17,248 bases of DNA from Clostridia bacterium (GCA_017935525.1 JAGBHJ010000158.1:1-17248); one strand, 5' to 3'. Counted from the stretch's first letter, positions 1-7,518 are shown. Translations and numbers: made by a program. Notes: generated by a model not told the origin, from the letters alone.

Positions 1-130
1 CGTGAATTGAACTTCGTTCATGAATTGCCTTCGGCATGATAAAGCATAGCAATTCAATTCATGAAAACAAAGTTTTCAAATCATGAAGCCGTCAGGCTTC
101 AATTCATGACGCAAAGCGTCAATTCATTAC
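1..130. repeat. Array of short hairpins with ATTCA/TGAAT linkers
   Basis: Five small perfect stem-loops lie in tandem: 8-20 (TGAAC, loop TTC, GTTCA), 26-36 (TGCC, TTC, GGCA), 62-78 (TGAAAAC, AAA, GTTTTCA), 84-101 (TGAAGCC, GTCA, GGCTTCA) and 107-121 (TGACGC, AAA, GCGTCA). Stem sequences differ, but the linkers repeat: TGAAT on the left, ATTCA on the right, so the array inverts near position 45. Longer pairings are also possible: TGAATTGC (21-28) with GCAATTCA (49-56), and CATGAATTG (19-27) with CAATTCATG (55-63). It encodes no plausible protein. The open frame from 61 is made of repeat sequence. This fits a clostridial intergenic palindromic repeat, but I cannot name a family. The array may continue left of the window. 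Confidence 0.75.
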
Positions 131-159
131 TATCTGGAGAAGATTGTCTAAAGCAACGC

Positions 160-206
160 AAAAGCACTTATGACAAACGATTTATTCGTTATCATAAGTG
201 CTTTTT
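160..206. terminator. Long stem-loop terminator, probably bidirectional
   Basis: A perfect 14-bp stem (AAAAGCACTTATGA, 160-173, with 192-205) encloses an inner AACGA/TCGTT pairing (176-180 with 186-190). On the + strand the stem ends in a T run (202-206). On the - strand the stem is followed by TTTT and then a T-rich stretch. It lies 62 bases beyond the stop of the - strand ABC transporter gene and is the best candidate terminator for it. Confidence 0.7.
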
Positions 207-267
207 GTTAAAACTTCGTTATGGGGCTCACGCTAATGCATAAGCGCTTTATTTGTTTTATAATGCT

Positions 268-3246
268 TTATTCTGTTCTCAATGCAACAACGGGGTCCTT
301 CTTTGCCGCTATTCTCGCAGGGATAACGCCTGCAATAAGCGTCAACGCCATGCTTATCAGCACCAGAATAAACGCCGCACCAACAGGCAATACCGCCTTA
401 AGGTTTACGATCTCCGTCAACTCAAACAGAATTATGTTGATGGGAATATTTATCAACAACGTAAATATAATGCCGATAGCTCCTGCCGCAAAGCCAACGA
501 TAAGGGTCTCTGCGTTGAATACTCTGGAAATATCCTTCTTTGAAGCACCGATGGATCGAAGCACACCGATCTCCTTTGTTCTTTCAAGAACGGAGATGTA
601 CGTGATAATACCGATCATTATGGATGAAACCACAAGGGAAATTGCCACAAATGCCACCAAAACGTATGATATTGCGTTGATGATGGTAGTGATGGATGAC
701 ATCAGCAGGGCAATGTAATCTGTATATTCTATCTGATCGTCCTCATTCTCCACGGACTTGTTGTACTGTGCAATAAGATCTGCGATTGCATCCTTATCCT
801 CAAACGTGTCCACAAAGATGTTGATGGCGCTGGGGTTATCCTCCGTCACGTAGCCCAAAAGCTTCAGATTGTCCTCATAAGTGGACTCGGAATACTCGTT
901 AGGAACGTATTCGTCATACATTATCGCATGATCCGCCTCGCCGTAGCCGATCGTTGCAAACAGACCTATAACGCCTGCATCGTCCAGCATCTGCAATCTT
1001 CCCTGCATCTGCATGGAGTACGTCTGTGTAGTCATTGCCGCAACCACCATGTAGGCAGTCTGCTGTCTCTGCTCCTCATCAAGTGCCGCAAGGTACTGCT
1101 GCGCCTGGTCCTTAGTAATTGTGGGGTACTGCTGCATTATCGCATTCACAAGCATTTCGTCTATCTGCTGGGGTGTCATCATAGTCATAGCCTGGTTAAC
1201 AGCCTGGGCAACGTACTGCTGTGTGGGCACCAAAAGGATCTGTCTGTAAAGCTCTGCCTTCTTCTCCGTTGACAGCGTGTCAAAGTAAGCAAGAACCTTT
1301 TCAGCCTTTTCTGCGGCAGTAAGCTCCTTTTCTATATAATCCGCAGGCTTAAAGGGCAAACCCGTGATCATATCTGTAAGCGTGTCTGCCAGCTGTGCCT
1401 TTATCAGCTTCGACTCCAACGTCAGCTCCATTACCTTGTCCGTCAATGCGGTGGTGTACGCCATAGAGCCTGTCAGCATATTTGCAGTTGCATCCTCATT
1501 GGGAGTGATAATACCGCTTATCTTTAACGGAATACCCACCTTATCGCTGTTGTAGAGTATTGTCAAGCCCGCCTCTGTTGCAGAAAGATCGGAATAGGTT
1601 CCGTCGGGCTGCTTCTGATAAAGATCCGACGAAAGTATCAGCTTGAACGCCGCCTCATCGCTTACCAGATCCTCCACGTCCCACGGACCGTAATCAGCTT
1701 CTATCTGCTCCTGCTTTGACATTGCCGCATATATATCAAGTATATCGTCCTTTGTTATAAGTCCCAAGGAATAAAGTACAAGGTCGCTGAGCTCGTTATT
1801 CTTGTTTACTATCAGCACTACCTCGTCGTAGCTGTCAGGCCATTCGCCCGCCACAATGTTGTACTGCTCCTTGACAACACTGCTGATAAGCTCGTCGTCC
1901 TCGCCCTCCAGCAGTTCTTCCCACACCTTCATTCCGCCGGACATTCCGGACATATAGGATGAGGACATTCCCATGGATGACATCATGCTATCCATAAGAG
2001 CCATTACGTCGGACTCAACCACGTTGCCTTCAACGTCCTTAACGAATATGTTCATATCGTAGTCATAAACGTACTGTATGGAAGTGGTCAGCTTGTTGAA
2101 TTCCTCGCTGTTTTCGATAAATTCCTTAAACGCCTTCAGATTGTTCTTGTTCATCTGTGCGTTGGAAAGAGAATTCATCATATCATAAAGCACGGAATTA
2201 AGATATATCTTACTGCCGTCGTGGACCTTGTTCTCTTCCTTGTCTGCCTGTGTGCCCATAAACTGCATCATAAGCGCAGTCATATCCAGAGTTTCGCCCT
2301 GAATGGTAATAGGGTAGCTGGAAAGGGTGTCCCTCTGCACGTAGTTGATATAATTCTGTACACCCGTGGAGACTGACAATATCAACGCAATGCCTATAAT
2401 ACCTATACTGCCCGCAAAGGATACCAGCAGAGTCCTTGTCTTTTTTGTCAAGAGGTTATTGATACTCAATGACAAAGCAGTTATAAAAGACATTGACGTC
2501 TTTGTCTTTTTCTTCAGCTTTTTCTTTTCCTTCTTGGATATCTTTGCGGCAACAACGCCCTCCTCGCTCTTATAGGGGTTGCTGTCATCCGTCACCTTAC
2601 CGTCAAGCAAGCGAATGATCCTGGTGGAATACTCTGCTGCAAGGTCAGGGTTATGGGTAACCATAATTACCAGCCTGTCGTTTGCTATCTCCTTAAGTAT
2701 ATCCATTATCTGCACGCTGGTTTCCGAATCAAGAGCACCCGTAGGCTCGTCTGCCAAAAGGATCTCGGGGTCGTTTACCAAAGCTCTTGCAATAGCAACT
2801 CTCTGCATCTGACCGCCCGACATCTGGTTGGGCTTTTTGTTTAACTGGTCACCCAAGCCAACCTTTTCCAATGCCGCCTTTGCCCTCTTTTTTCTCTCCG
2901 ATTTTGACACACCGGAAAGCGTCAACGCCAGCTCCACGTTGGAAAGCACCGTCTGATGAGGTATAAGATTGTAATTCTGAAATACAAAGCCTATTGAATG
3001 GTTTCTGTATGAGTCCCAATCACCGTCATCAAATTCCTTTGTGGATCTGCCGTTTATCAGCAGGTCGCCCTCGGTGTATCTGTCCAAGCCACCCACAATA
3101 TTCAGCAGCGTGGTCTTGCCGCATCCAGAAGGACCAAGGATGGACACAAATTCGTTCTTTCTGAACTCAATGTCAACGCCCTTAAGTGCGCCAACAACGG
3201 TATCCCCCGTTACGTAATTCTTAACAATTCCCTTTAACGCAAGCAT
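268..3246 (-). CDS. ABC transporter, fused ATPase and MacB/FtsX-type permease
   Basis: A single polypeptide of 992 residues carries an ATPase followed by a permease. The ATPase shows Walker A GPSGCGKTT (38-46), Q-loop Q90, signature MSGGQ (142-146), Walker B ILLADE (162-167), D-loop ALD and H-loop H198, so it looks catalytically intact. A lysine-rich linker leads to a first membrane helix near residues 275-300. A large extracytoplasmic region of about 550 residues follows, then three C-terminal helices of the FtsX type ending in PARIAAKKDPVVALRTE. This is the class III (LolCDE/MacB-like) layout, usually used for peptide or lipoprotein export or for resistance by mechanotransmission rather than classical transport. 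The start is set at ATG 3246, because AAAGGAG lies 8 bases before it. The upstream GTG at 3255 overlaps that ribosome binding site. The external domain is methionine-rich. Substrate unknown. Confidence 0.9.
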   Translation of the reverse strand: MLALKGIVKNYVTGDTVVGALKGVDIEFRKNEFVSILGPSGCGKTTLLNIVGGLDRYTEGDLLINGRSTKEFDDGDWDSYRNHSIGFVFQNYNLIPHQTVLSNVELALTLSGVSKSERKKRAKAALEKVGLGDQLNKKPNQMSGGQMQRVAIARALVNDPEILLADEPTGALDSETSVQIMDILKEIANDRLVIMVTHNPDLAAEYSTRIIRLLDGKVTDDSNPYKSEEGVVAAKISKKEKKKLKKKTKTSMSFITALSLSINNLLTKKTRTLLVSFAGSIGIIGIALILSVSTGVQNYINYVQRDTLSSYPITIQGETLDMTALMMQFMGTQADKEENKVHDGSKIYLNSVLYDMMNSLSNAQMNKNNLKAFKEFIENSEEFNKLTTSIQYVYDYDMNIFVKDVEGNVVESDVMALMDSMMSSMGMSSSYMSGMSGGMKVWEELLEGEDDELISSVVKEQYNIVAGEWPDSYDEVVLIVNKNNELSDLVLYSLGLITKDDILDIYAAMSKQEQIEADYGPWDVEDLVSDEAAFKLILSSDLYQKQPDGTYSDLSATEAGLTILYNSDKVGIPLKISGIITPNEDATANMLTGSMAYTTALTDKVMELTLESKLIKAQLADTLTDMITGLPFKPADYIEKELTAAEKAEKVLAYFDTLSTEKKAELYRQILLVPTQQYVAQAVNQAMTMMTPQQIDEMLVNAIMQQYPTITKDQAQQYLAALDEEQRQQTAYMVVAAMTTQTYSMQMQGRLQMLDDAGVIGLFATIGYGEADHAIMYDEYVPNEYSESTYEDNLKLLGYVTEDNPSAINIFVDTFEDKDAIADLIAQYNKSVENEDDQIEYTDYIALLMSSITTIINAISYVLVAFVAISLVVSSIMIGIITYISVLERTKEIGVLRSIGASKKDISRVFNAETLIVGFAAGAIGIIFTLLINIPINIILFELTEIVNLKAVLPVGAAFILVLISMALTLIAGVIPARIAAKKDPVVALRTE

Positions 3247-3278
3247 TCTGTTCACTCCTTTTATATTTGCGTTTTAAA

Positions 3279-3292
3279 TAGTTTGCAAACTA
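3279..3292. promoter_or_regulatory. 14-bp palindromic operator candidate upstream of ABC transporter
   Basis: TAGTTTGCAAACTA is a perfect palindrome 33 bases before the ABC transporter start codon, on its 5' side. A weak -10-like TAAAAT on the - strand (3313-3308) lies just upstream, so a protein bound here would block early transcription. Palindromes of this AGTTTG/CAAACT kind are typical targets of TetR-family repressors, which often control such transporters, but no TetR gene lies in the window. No convincing -35 was found. Confidence 0.5.
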
Positions 3293-3429
3293 ACTGTTTT
3301 CGTATATATTTTACCATACATATATGAATTTTATTTGAAATTTTTGGTAAAAATCTTACAAATTATATTCTTTTACAGAATTTTTTCCTAATAATACCTC
3401 TCCGATAACAAAACATTATAAAAAGACTA

Positions 3430-3458
3430 TTGACAAACATTGCAAGCTGTGGTATAAT
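3430..3458 (+). promoter_or_regulatory. Consensus sigma-A promoter for the leader ORF/methyltransferase operon
   Basis: TTGACA (3430-3435) and TATAAT (3453-3458) are both perfect consensus and are 17 bases apart, with TGTGG immediately before the -10 as an extended element. Transcription should start near 3465, about 30 bases before the leader ORF. This is the strongest promoter seen in the window. Confidence 0.9.
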
Positions 3459-3496
3459 AAGCGGCAAATTATTCTGAAAGGAAAGAGGAAACGGTG

Positions 3497-3619
3497 ATGT
3501 TGGATATTTGTTCTGTAAAGTCTATTTGCCTTACAAATATGGATACTACCACTCAGCACGCAGTCGATACTAATTGGTATCAAGACGGGCTTACTCCTCT
3601 GTACTCATTTTTAGGATAG
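3497..3619 (+). CDS. 40-residue leader peptide candidate
   Basis: ATG at 3497 follows AGAGG (3484-3488) with 8 bases of spacing, and the frame runs 40 codons to TAG. The peptide begins MLDICSVKSICL, ends GLTPLYSFLG, and has no signal peptide, membrane segment or cysteine pattern. A start at the adjacent GTG (3494) is possible. It lies between a consensus promoter and an intrinsic terminator, 101 bases before the methyltransferase start, which is where attenuation peptides sit. There is no run of one amino acid pointing to an amino-acid signal, so ribosome stalling by an inhibitor or another ligand is a better guess than classical amino-acid attenuation. I do not recognise the sequence. Confidence 0.6.
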   Translation: MLDICSVKSICLTNMDTTTQHAVDTNWYQDGLTPLYSFLG

Positions 3620-3655
3620 TTATATAGCGTAAGGCATATATTTTATTGAGTAAAG

Positions 3656-3698
3656 ACGGTGTAAGCATTGGATATTCGTGCTTACACCGTTTTTTTAT
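3656..3698 (+). terminator. Intrinsic terminator between leader ORF and methyltransferase
   Basis: ACGGTGTAAGCA (3656-3667) and TGCTTACACCGT (3679-3690) form a perfect 12-bp stem with an 11-base loop, followed by a long T-rich tract. It ends only about 10 bases before the AGGAGGT of the next gene. With no other promoter in between, transcription of the operon should require readthrough here. Confidence 0.85.
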
Positions 3699-3719
3699 TT
3701 TTTTACAGGAGGTGGACAT

Positions 3720-4517
3720 ATGGACACAATGGCGGCAATGACTGCCTATTACACGAGCAGGGACGAGGATTCACGCTTGAAGACACAAAGGGGTAGCGTG
3801 GAATTTTTGGTCACCATGCACTATATCCAAAAATACCTGAAAAGTGGCATGAGGATATTGGAGATAGGCGCAGGCACGGGAGTATATTCTCACGAGCTTG
3901 CAAGAATGGGTTACAAGGTGGACGCGGTGGAGCTGGTGGAGCACAATATAGAGGTGTTTCGAGAGAACACGGCAGAGGGTGAGGATATCACCGTCACACA
4001 GGGGGATGCAAGGGACCTTTCCGCATTTGGAGACGAGGAGTATGATATGGTGCTGTTGCTTGGCCCTATGTACCACCTCTTTACCCATGATGATAGGGTA
4101 CAAGCCATCAGCGAGACCATTCGCGTGGCAAAAAAAGGTGGAATAGTGATGGCGGCATACTGCGGAAATGACGCTACGGTGATGCAATTCTGCTTTATGA
4201 GGGGGATGATAAAGGATCCGTACTACAAGGAGAGGATCGATGCTGACACCTATAAGCTCCGCAGTGACCTTGAGGAGATATTTGTTCTGTACAGAAAAGA
4301 GGACGTTGACAGCCTTATGGCAGGCTTTGACATTGAAAGACTGCACTATATCGGCACTGACCTCTTGACAAAATACATCGGGGATACTGTTGAGAGCTTT
4401 GATGACGAAACTTTTGAGCTTTATATCGATTACTGCCTTGCAGTATGTGAAAGAGAGGATATGATAGGCTTTTCCAACCATACCTTGGACATATTCAGAA
4501 AGGGGGATAAAAAATGA
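3720..4517 (+). CDS. Class I SAM-dependent methyltransferase
   Basis: A 265-residue cytoplasmic methyltransferase of the Methyltransf_11/25 (COG2226-like) type. SAM-binding motif I is ILEIGAGTG (46-54), the acidic end of strand 2 is in DAVELVEHN, a QGDARDL segment contributes the adenine-contacting acid, and MVLLLGPMYHL marks strand 4 and the post-motif. The start at 3720 is fixed by AGGAGGT (3707-3713) six bases upstream. It is the first gene after the attenuator-like leader and overlaps the next gene by 4 bases (ATGA), so the two are probably translationally coupled. The acceptor is unknown. Small-molecule methyltransferases of this type are common in clostridial accessory operons. I see no rRNA methyltransferase (Erm-type) features. 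Confidence 0.85.
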   Translation: MDTMAAMTAYYTSRDEDSRLKTQRGSVEFLVTMHYIQKYLKSGMRILEIGAGTGVYSHELARMGYKVDAVELVEHNIEVFRENTAEGEDITVTQGDARDLSAFGDEEYDMVLLLGPMYHLFTHDDRVQAISETIRVAKKGGIVMAAYCGNDATVMQFCFMRGMIKDPYYKERIDADTYKLRSDLEEIFVLYRKEDVDSLMAGFDIERLHYIGTDLLTKYIGDTVESFDDETFELYIDYCLAVCEREDMIGFSNHTLDIFRKGDKK

Positions 4518-5263
4518 TAACTGATTCATTTGAGGCAAACGTTCCGGCGATCATGGGGCCGGGAGATTTTTACGGGGAGCAAAGGCATATCTGTGATATA
4601 TGCATACTGACCTTTTCCCCAAAGATATTAAATAACGTGCTGGAGGAATTTGAGTGCGCAGAGGCGGCGACCCTTTCCTCCGTAAACGGAAGCAGGACGG
4701 CTTACACCTTTTTGGCGGGGGACAAAAGAGTGGGTATATTTATGGTGGACGTGGGCTCTGCCATGGCGTCAAGTGACGTTATTGAGCTTAATTGGCTGGT
4801 GGGCGCCAGCAAATTTATAATGTTTGGCTCAGCCGGCAGTCTTAACAGCGATATAACAACGGGCAAATACGTTATCCCTACCCACGCTTACAGGGACGAA
4901 GGGATGTCATACCATTATGCGCCGCCGTCGGACTACATTGAGATAAAAAATTCTGCAAGGGTACGGCAAATAATGGATGAACTGAGGCTGCCTGCGGTTG
5001 AGGGCAAAGTGTGGACAACGGACGCTTTTTACAGAGAGACTCGTTCGCAGATGCAAAAGAGGCAGAGCGAGGGCTGTATAGCGGTGGAAATGGAGCTTGC
5101 AGGTGTGCAGGCGGTGTGCGATTTTTACGGCTTTGAGCTTTACGACTTCCTTGTAACGGGGGACGTGCTGGATAAGCCGCAGTACAGCAAGGGCAATTTG
5201 AGAGGAGCAAACCATGACCTTGATAAATTATACATAGCATTGGAAATAGCAGAAAGGATATAA
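4514..5263 (+). CDS. Nucleoside phosphorylase family protein
   Basis: 249 residues with the PNP/UDP phosphorylase fold (PF01048-like). Visible family elements are FGSAGSL (104-110), the TTDAFYRET segment (168-176), EMEL in VEMELAG (191-197) that typically contacts ribose, and TGD (215-217) at the place of the base-contacting Asp. Phosphorylases of this family cleave nucleosides to base and pentose 1-phosphate, or hydrolyse SAH/MTA in the nucleosidase branch. Its overlap with the methyltransferase makes a link to SAM by-products or a modified nucleoside possible, but the substrate cannot be read. The start is the ATG overlapping the upstream stop (ATGA). Confidence 0.85.
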   Translation: MITDSFEANVPAIMGPGDFYGEQRHICDICILTFSPKILNNVLEEFECAEAATLSSVNGSRTAYTFLAGDKRVGIFMVDVGSAMASSDVIELNWLVGASKFIMFGSAGSLNSDITTGKYVIPTHAYRDEGMSYHYAPPSDYIEIKNSARVRQIMDELRLPAVEGKVWTTDAFYRETRSQMQKRQSEGCIAVEMELAGVQAVCDFYGFELYDFLVTGDVLDKPQYSKGNLRGANHDLDKLYIALEIAERI

Positions 5264-5264
5264 C

Positions 5265-5747
5265 ATGATAAAGCAAGTTAAGATAGAAGAAATACCACTT
5301 TGCGTGGATGTAATAAAAAGGGCATTTGGCACGGTTGCGTTGGAATTTGGTTTTACGGCGGAAAACGCACCCAGATTTACGGCGTTTGCCATCAGTAAGG
5401 ACAGATTACTTTGGCAATTCAATAATGAGGACAGAGTGATGTGGGCGTATTGGGATAACGACAGAATGGTGGGCTACTATTCTGTAAAGTTCCTCGGGGA
5501 CGGAGCGGCAGAGCTGAATAATCTTGCCGTATTGCCCGAATACAGACACCGAGGCATTGGCGGAAAGCTTTTGGACCATGCGTTTTCTGTTTGCAGGGAC
5601 AGGAGAGTTTGTTTGATGAAGATAGGCATCGTTGAGGAAAACCGTGTGCTCAGACATTGGTACGAAAGCTACGGCTTTGAGCATACGGGAGTAGAGAAGC
5701 TGGACTTTTTCCCATTTACCTGCGGATATCTGGAGAAAAAGCTGTGA
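5265..5747 (+). CDS. GNAT family N-acetyltransferase
   Basis: 160 residues with a single GNAT fold. The acetyl-CoA pyrophosphate loop is RHRGIG (94-99), preceded by the strand LNNLAVLPEY and followed by an amphipathic helix, with the C-terminal RHWYESYGFEHTG segment usual in the family. It starts one base after the phosphorylase stop, so it belongs to the same operon. The acceptor, whether a small molecule or a protein amine, is unknown. Confidence 0.85.
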   Translation: MIKQVKIEEIPLCVDVIKRAFGTVALEFGFTAENAPRFTAFAISKDRLLWQFNNEDRVMWAYWDNDRMVGYYSVKFLGDGAAELNNLAVLPEYRHRGIGGKLLDHAFSVCRDRRVCLMKIGIVEENRVLRHWYESYGFEHTGVEKLDFFPFTCGYLEKKL

Positions 5748-5755
5748 GGTGAGTA

Positions 5756-6247
5756 ATGGATGAAATAATTATAAAGAAGATGGAAACGGACTCCGAGATC
5801 AGAGGAAAAGGATACGTACATTACAAGTCGTGGCAGGAGACCTACCGAGGAATGATGGATGACGGATACCTTGACAGAGTCACGGAGGAAAAATGCATCG
5901 AGATGGCGTACCGCTGGCAGGATAACATCATAATTGCAAAGGACGGTGATAATGTGGTGGGCTTTGTGGCGTACGGCCCCTTTCGGGAAAGGGAGATAAA
6001 GGGCTTGGGCGAAATATACGCCCTTTACGTTCTGAAGTCCCACATGGGTATGGGATTGGGCAAAAGGCTCCTTGACGCTGCCATTGAAAAGCTTGCTGCC
6101 TTTGACAGAATAATCGTTGAGGTAGTCAGTCAAAACTCTCATGCAAGGGGCTTTTATGAGCATTACGGATTTACTTTTGATGGCAAGGAAAGGAGCTTGA
6201 CCTTCGGAACTCCTACAAGTATTGCAGAGTATCAACTCCATCTTTAG
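5756..6247 (+). CDS. GNAT family N-acetyltransferase, last gene of operon
   Basis: 163 residues. YHYKSWQETYRG-type N-terminus (VHYKSWQETYRGMM, 21-34) resembles the GNAT subgroup whose N-terminal helix reads WxxTYxG. The acyl-CoA loop is MGMGLG (97-102), with Met where Arg/Gln is more usual, followed by KRLLDAAIEKL. ARGFYEHYGF is the conserved C-terminal segment. The start ATG 5756 has GAGGTGAG just upstream and lies 8 bases after the previous stop. No U-tailed terminator follows before the next promoter at 6277, so some readthrough into the GGDEF-like gene is possible. Confidence 0.85.
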   Translation: MDEIIIKKMETDSEIRGKGYVHYKSWQETYRGMMDDGYLDRVTEEKCIEMAYRWQDNIIIAKDGDNVVGFVAYGPFREREIKGLGEIYALYVLKSHMGMGLGKRLLDAAIEKLAAFDRIIVEVVSQNSHARGFYEHYGFTFDGKERSLTFGTPTSIAEYQLHL

Positions 6248-6276
6248 ATTTCCGAAATCAAATGTCATTCCCCCTC

Positions 6277-6305
6277 TTGAATTTTTGCGGATAATGTTGT
6301 ATAAT
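6277..6305 (+). promoter_or_regulatory. Sigma-A promoter for the degenerate GGDEF gene
   Basis: TTGAAT (6277-6282), 17 bases, then TATAAT (6300-6305), 51 bases before the ATG at 6357. Near-consensus, and it follows the end of the acetyltransferase gene. Confidence 0.75.
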
Positions 6306-6356
6306 ATTGTTTGAGGAAGTACGATATTTCCCCAATAAAACAAAAGGCAGAAAAAT

Positions 6357-7418
6357 ATGTCAAAAAGAGAATTTCCCGTTAGAATACTCAATATACTCGC
6401 TATTATAGCGTACGTTGCCCTTTACGTAGAGGGCAATGTATTCCAGTCACACGGCTTATACGTCGCCGCTTTGTACGTGATATATCTGGTGTTAAAGCCG
6501 TTTATGTTCAAGCAGCCCTCCACCGCCCCCTACAATTTTCTGTTTGAGCTGGTGGATATAGGCTTTGTGATAGGGCTTTCGTTGCTTATACACAGGGATC
6601 TTTTGTTGCCGCTGGCGCTATTCAGTCTGATAAGGTGTGCGCTGTACTTTAAGATATACTTTGTACTGCTCTCCTACTCCGTGGTGATGATATTCATGAT
6701 GTTTACCTGCTACCTTACAGAGGTCAAGGAGCTTTTTAACCTTGCCATGGAGCTTTTGCTTTTGGTGATACCCTCCTGTATAGTCTGTCTGGTAAAGACC
6801 GACGCCATGAAGCTGGATAAGGCACGCCGAGAGCTTTCCGAAAAGCTGCAGTTGAAAAACGCAGTTATCACCGAGCTTCAAAAATACAGCGACATCGCCG
6901 TAACGGGTGACCCCAAAAAGGCAGAGGATATGATGCGTACAGACTACGTAACGCAGATCCCCAACCGCTACTTCTTTGAGGAGATGCTCAAAAACGGCAT
7001 TATGCGCGCCCACGAGCCCAGCTTTAACATGGGTCTTATAATGGTGCAGATAGATAATCTATACCAGTACAGGCTCAAATACAGCTACTCCACGGAGCAT
7101 ATCCTCGTCAAGCGCATACACGACCTTATTGCAGAGCAGGTCAAGAGCAACGACTTTGTGGCACGTTACGAGGAGGATTGTATTGCCGTATTGCTGTTCA
7201 ATAAGGATATAACAAACGCCCAAGTCTTGGCAAACGTGATATACAACAATTTTGAAGCGCTCAAATTCAACGAGCCCGAGCTTAACGACATCCGCCTGCG
7301 CATCGCAGTAAACGATATCGAAAACTCCATGAAGGAAAATCAAACTGACGTTGACACCATCAAATTCCTTAACAGATGTAAGATCGTTGACTTTTACGAT
7401 GACGAAGCCGAAGAATAA
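6357..7418 (+). CDS. Membrane protein with degenerate (inactive) GGDEF domain
   Basis: 353 residues. Several hydrophobic helices lie between residues 10 and 146, a charged helical linker follows (150-180), then a GGDEF-like domain. DYVTQIPNRYFF (196-207) is the classic entry motif (D.LTGLPNRR.F). The signature RYGGDEF has become RYEEDCI (270-276). The first metal-binding Asp is Gln (QIDNL, 231-235), and the usual ND..GH..GD stretch is replaced by KYSYSTEH. Diguanylate cyclase activity is therefore very unlikely; a sensory or scaffold role, or degenerate nucleotide binding, is more plausible. The ribosome binding site is a modest AAAGGCAG. The gene is monocistronic by promoter and terminator. 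The C-terminus is acidic (DDEAEE). Confidence 0.8.
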   Translation: MSKREFPVRILNILAIIAYVALYVEGNVFQSHGLYVAALYVIYLVLKPFMFKQPSTAPYNFLFELVDIGFVIGLSLLIHRDLLLPLALFSLIRCALYFKIYFVLLSYSVVMIFMMFTCYLTEVKELFNLAMELLLLVIPSCIVCLVKTDAMKLDKARRELSEKLQLKNAVITELQKYSDIAVTGDPKKAEDMMRTDYVTQIPNRYFFEEMLKNGIMRAHEPSFNMGLIMVQIDNLYQYRLKYSYSTEHILVKRIHDLIAEQVKSNDFVARYEEDCIAVLLFNKDITNAQVLANVIYNNFEALKFNEPELNDIRLRIAVNDIENSMKENQTDVDTIKFLNRCKIVDFYDDEAEE

Positions 7419-7431
7419 TTACATAATATAC

Positions 7432-7469
7432 AAAATACCGAGGAAAATCTACTTCCTCGGTATTTTTTT
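7432..7469 (+). terminator. Intrinsic terminator after the GGDEF-like gene
   Basis: A perfect 14-bp stem AAAATACCGAGGAA (7432-7445) with TTCCTCGGTATTTT (7453-7466), a 7-base loop and a run of seven T ending at 7469, 14 bases after the stop codon. Confidence 0.9.
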
Positions 7470-7518
7470 GTGATTATTGGTCAATGATCATACAAAAGAT
7501 CTTTATGGAGTTATCAAT

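Larger units (their letters stand above)
3465..3698 (+). promoter_or_regulatory. Leader RNA with mutually exclusive pairings (putative attenuator)
   Basis: The segment TGCCTTAC (3527-3534) has three possible partners. Its 3' part lies in ACAAATAT (3533-3540), which pairs with ATATTTGT (3504-3511). It pairs without a bulge with GTAAGGCA (3629-3636). With one bulged C, TGC-C-TTACA (3527-3535) pairs with TGTAAGCA (3660-3667), the left arm of the terminator. GCTTAC (3589-3594) can also pair with GTAAGC (3661-3666). The first of these segments lies inside the early codons of the leader ORF and would be opened by a ribosome there. The pairings are read directly; the switching is inferred, and no folding energies were computed. 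Confidence 0.5.

Noticed and set aside
229..246. Near-palindrome CGCTAATGCATAAGCG beyond the transporter gene
   Set aside because: The symmetry is broken at two positions, and no promoter or T run is associated; likely chance.
221..718. Long + strand open frame over the 3' end of the transporter gene
   Set aside because: It lies antisense to the FtsX domain of the transporter, has no ribosome binding site, and its sequence reflects the complementary codons.
3247..3255. GTG start for the ABC transporter three codons upstream
   Set aside because: The GTG overlaps the AAAGGAG ribosome binding site itself; ATG 3246 has correct 8-base spacing and matches the usual N-terminus of such ATPases.
3771..4538. 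255-codon - strand open frame opposite the methyltransferase
   Set aside because: The + strand gene has all SAM-binding motifs and a perfect ribosome binding site; the opposite frame has no domain and Cys/His-rich shadow composition.
6248..6262. GATTT/AAATC mini-hairpin after the acetyltransferase operon as a terminator
   Set aside because: The stem is 5 bp, AT-rich and not followed by a T tract.
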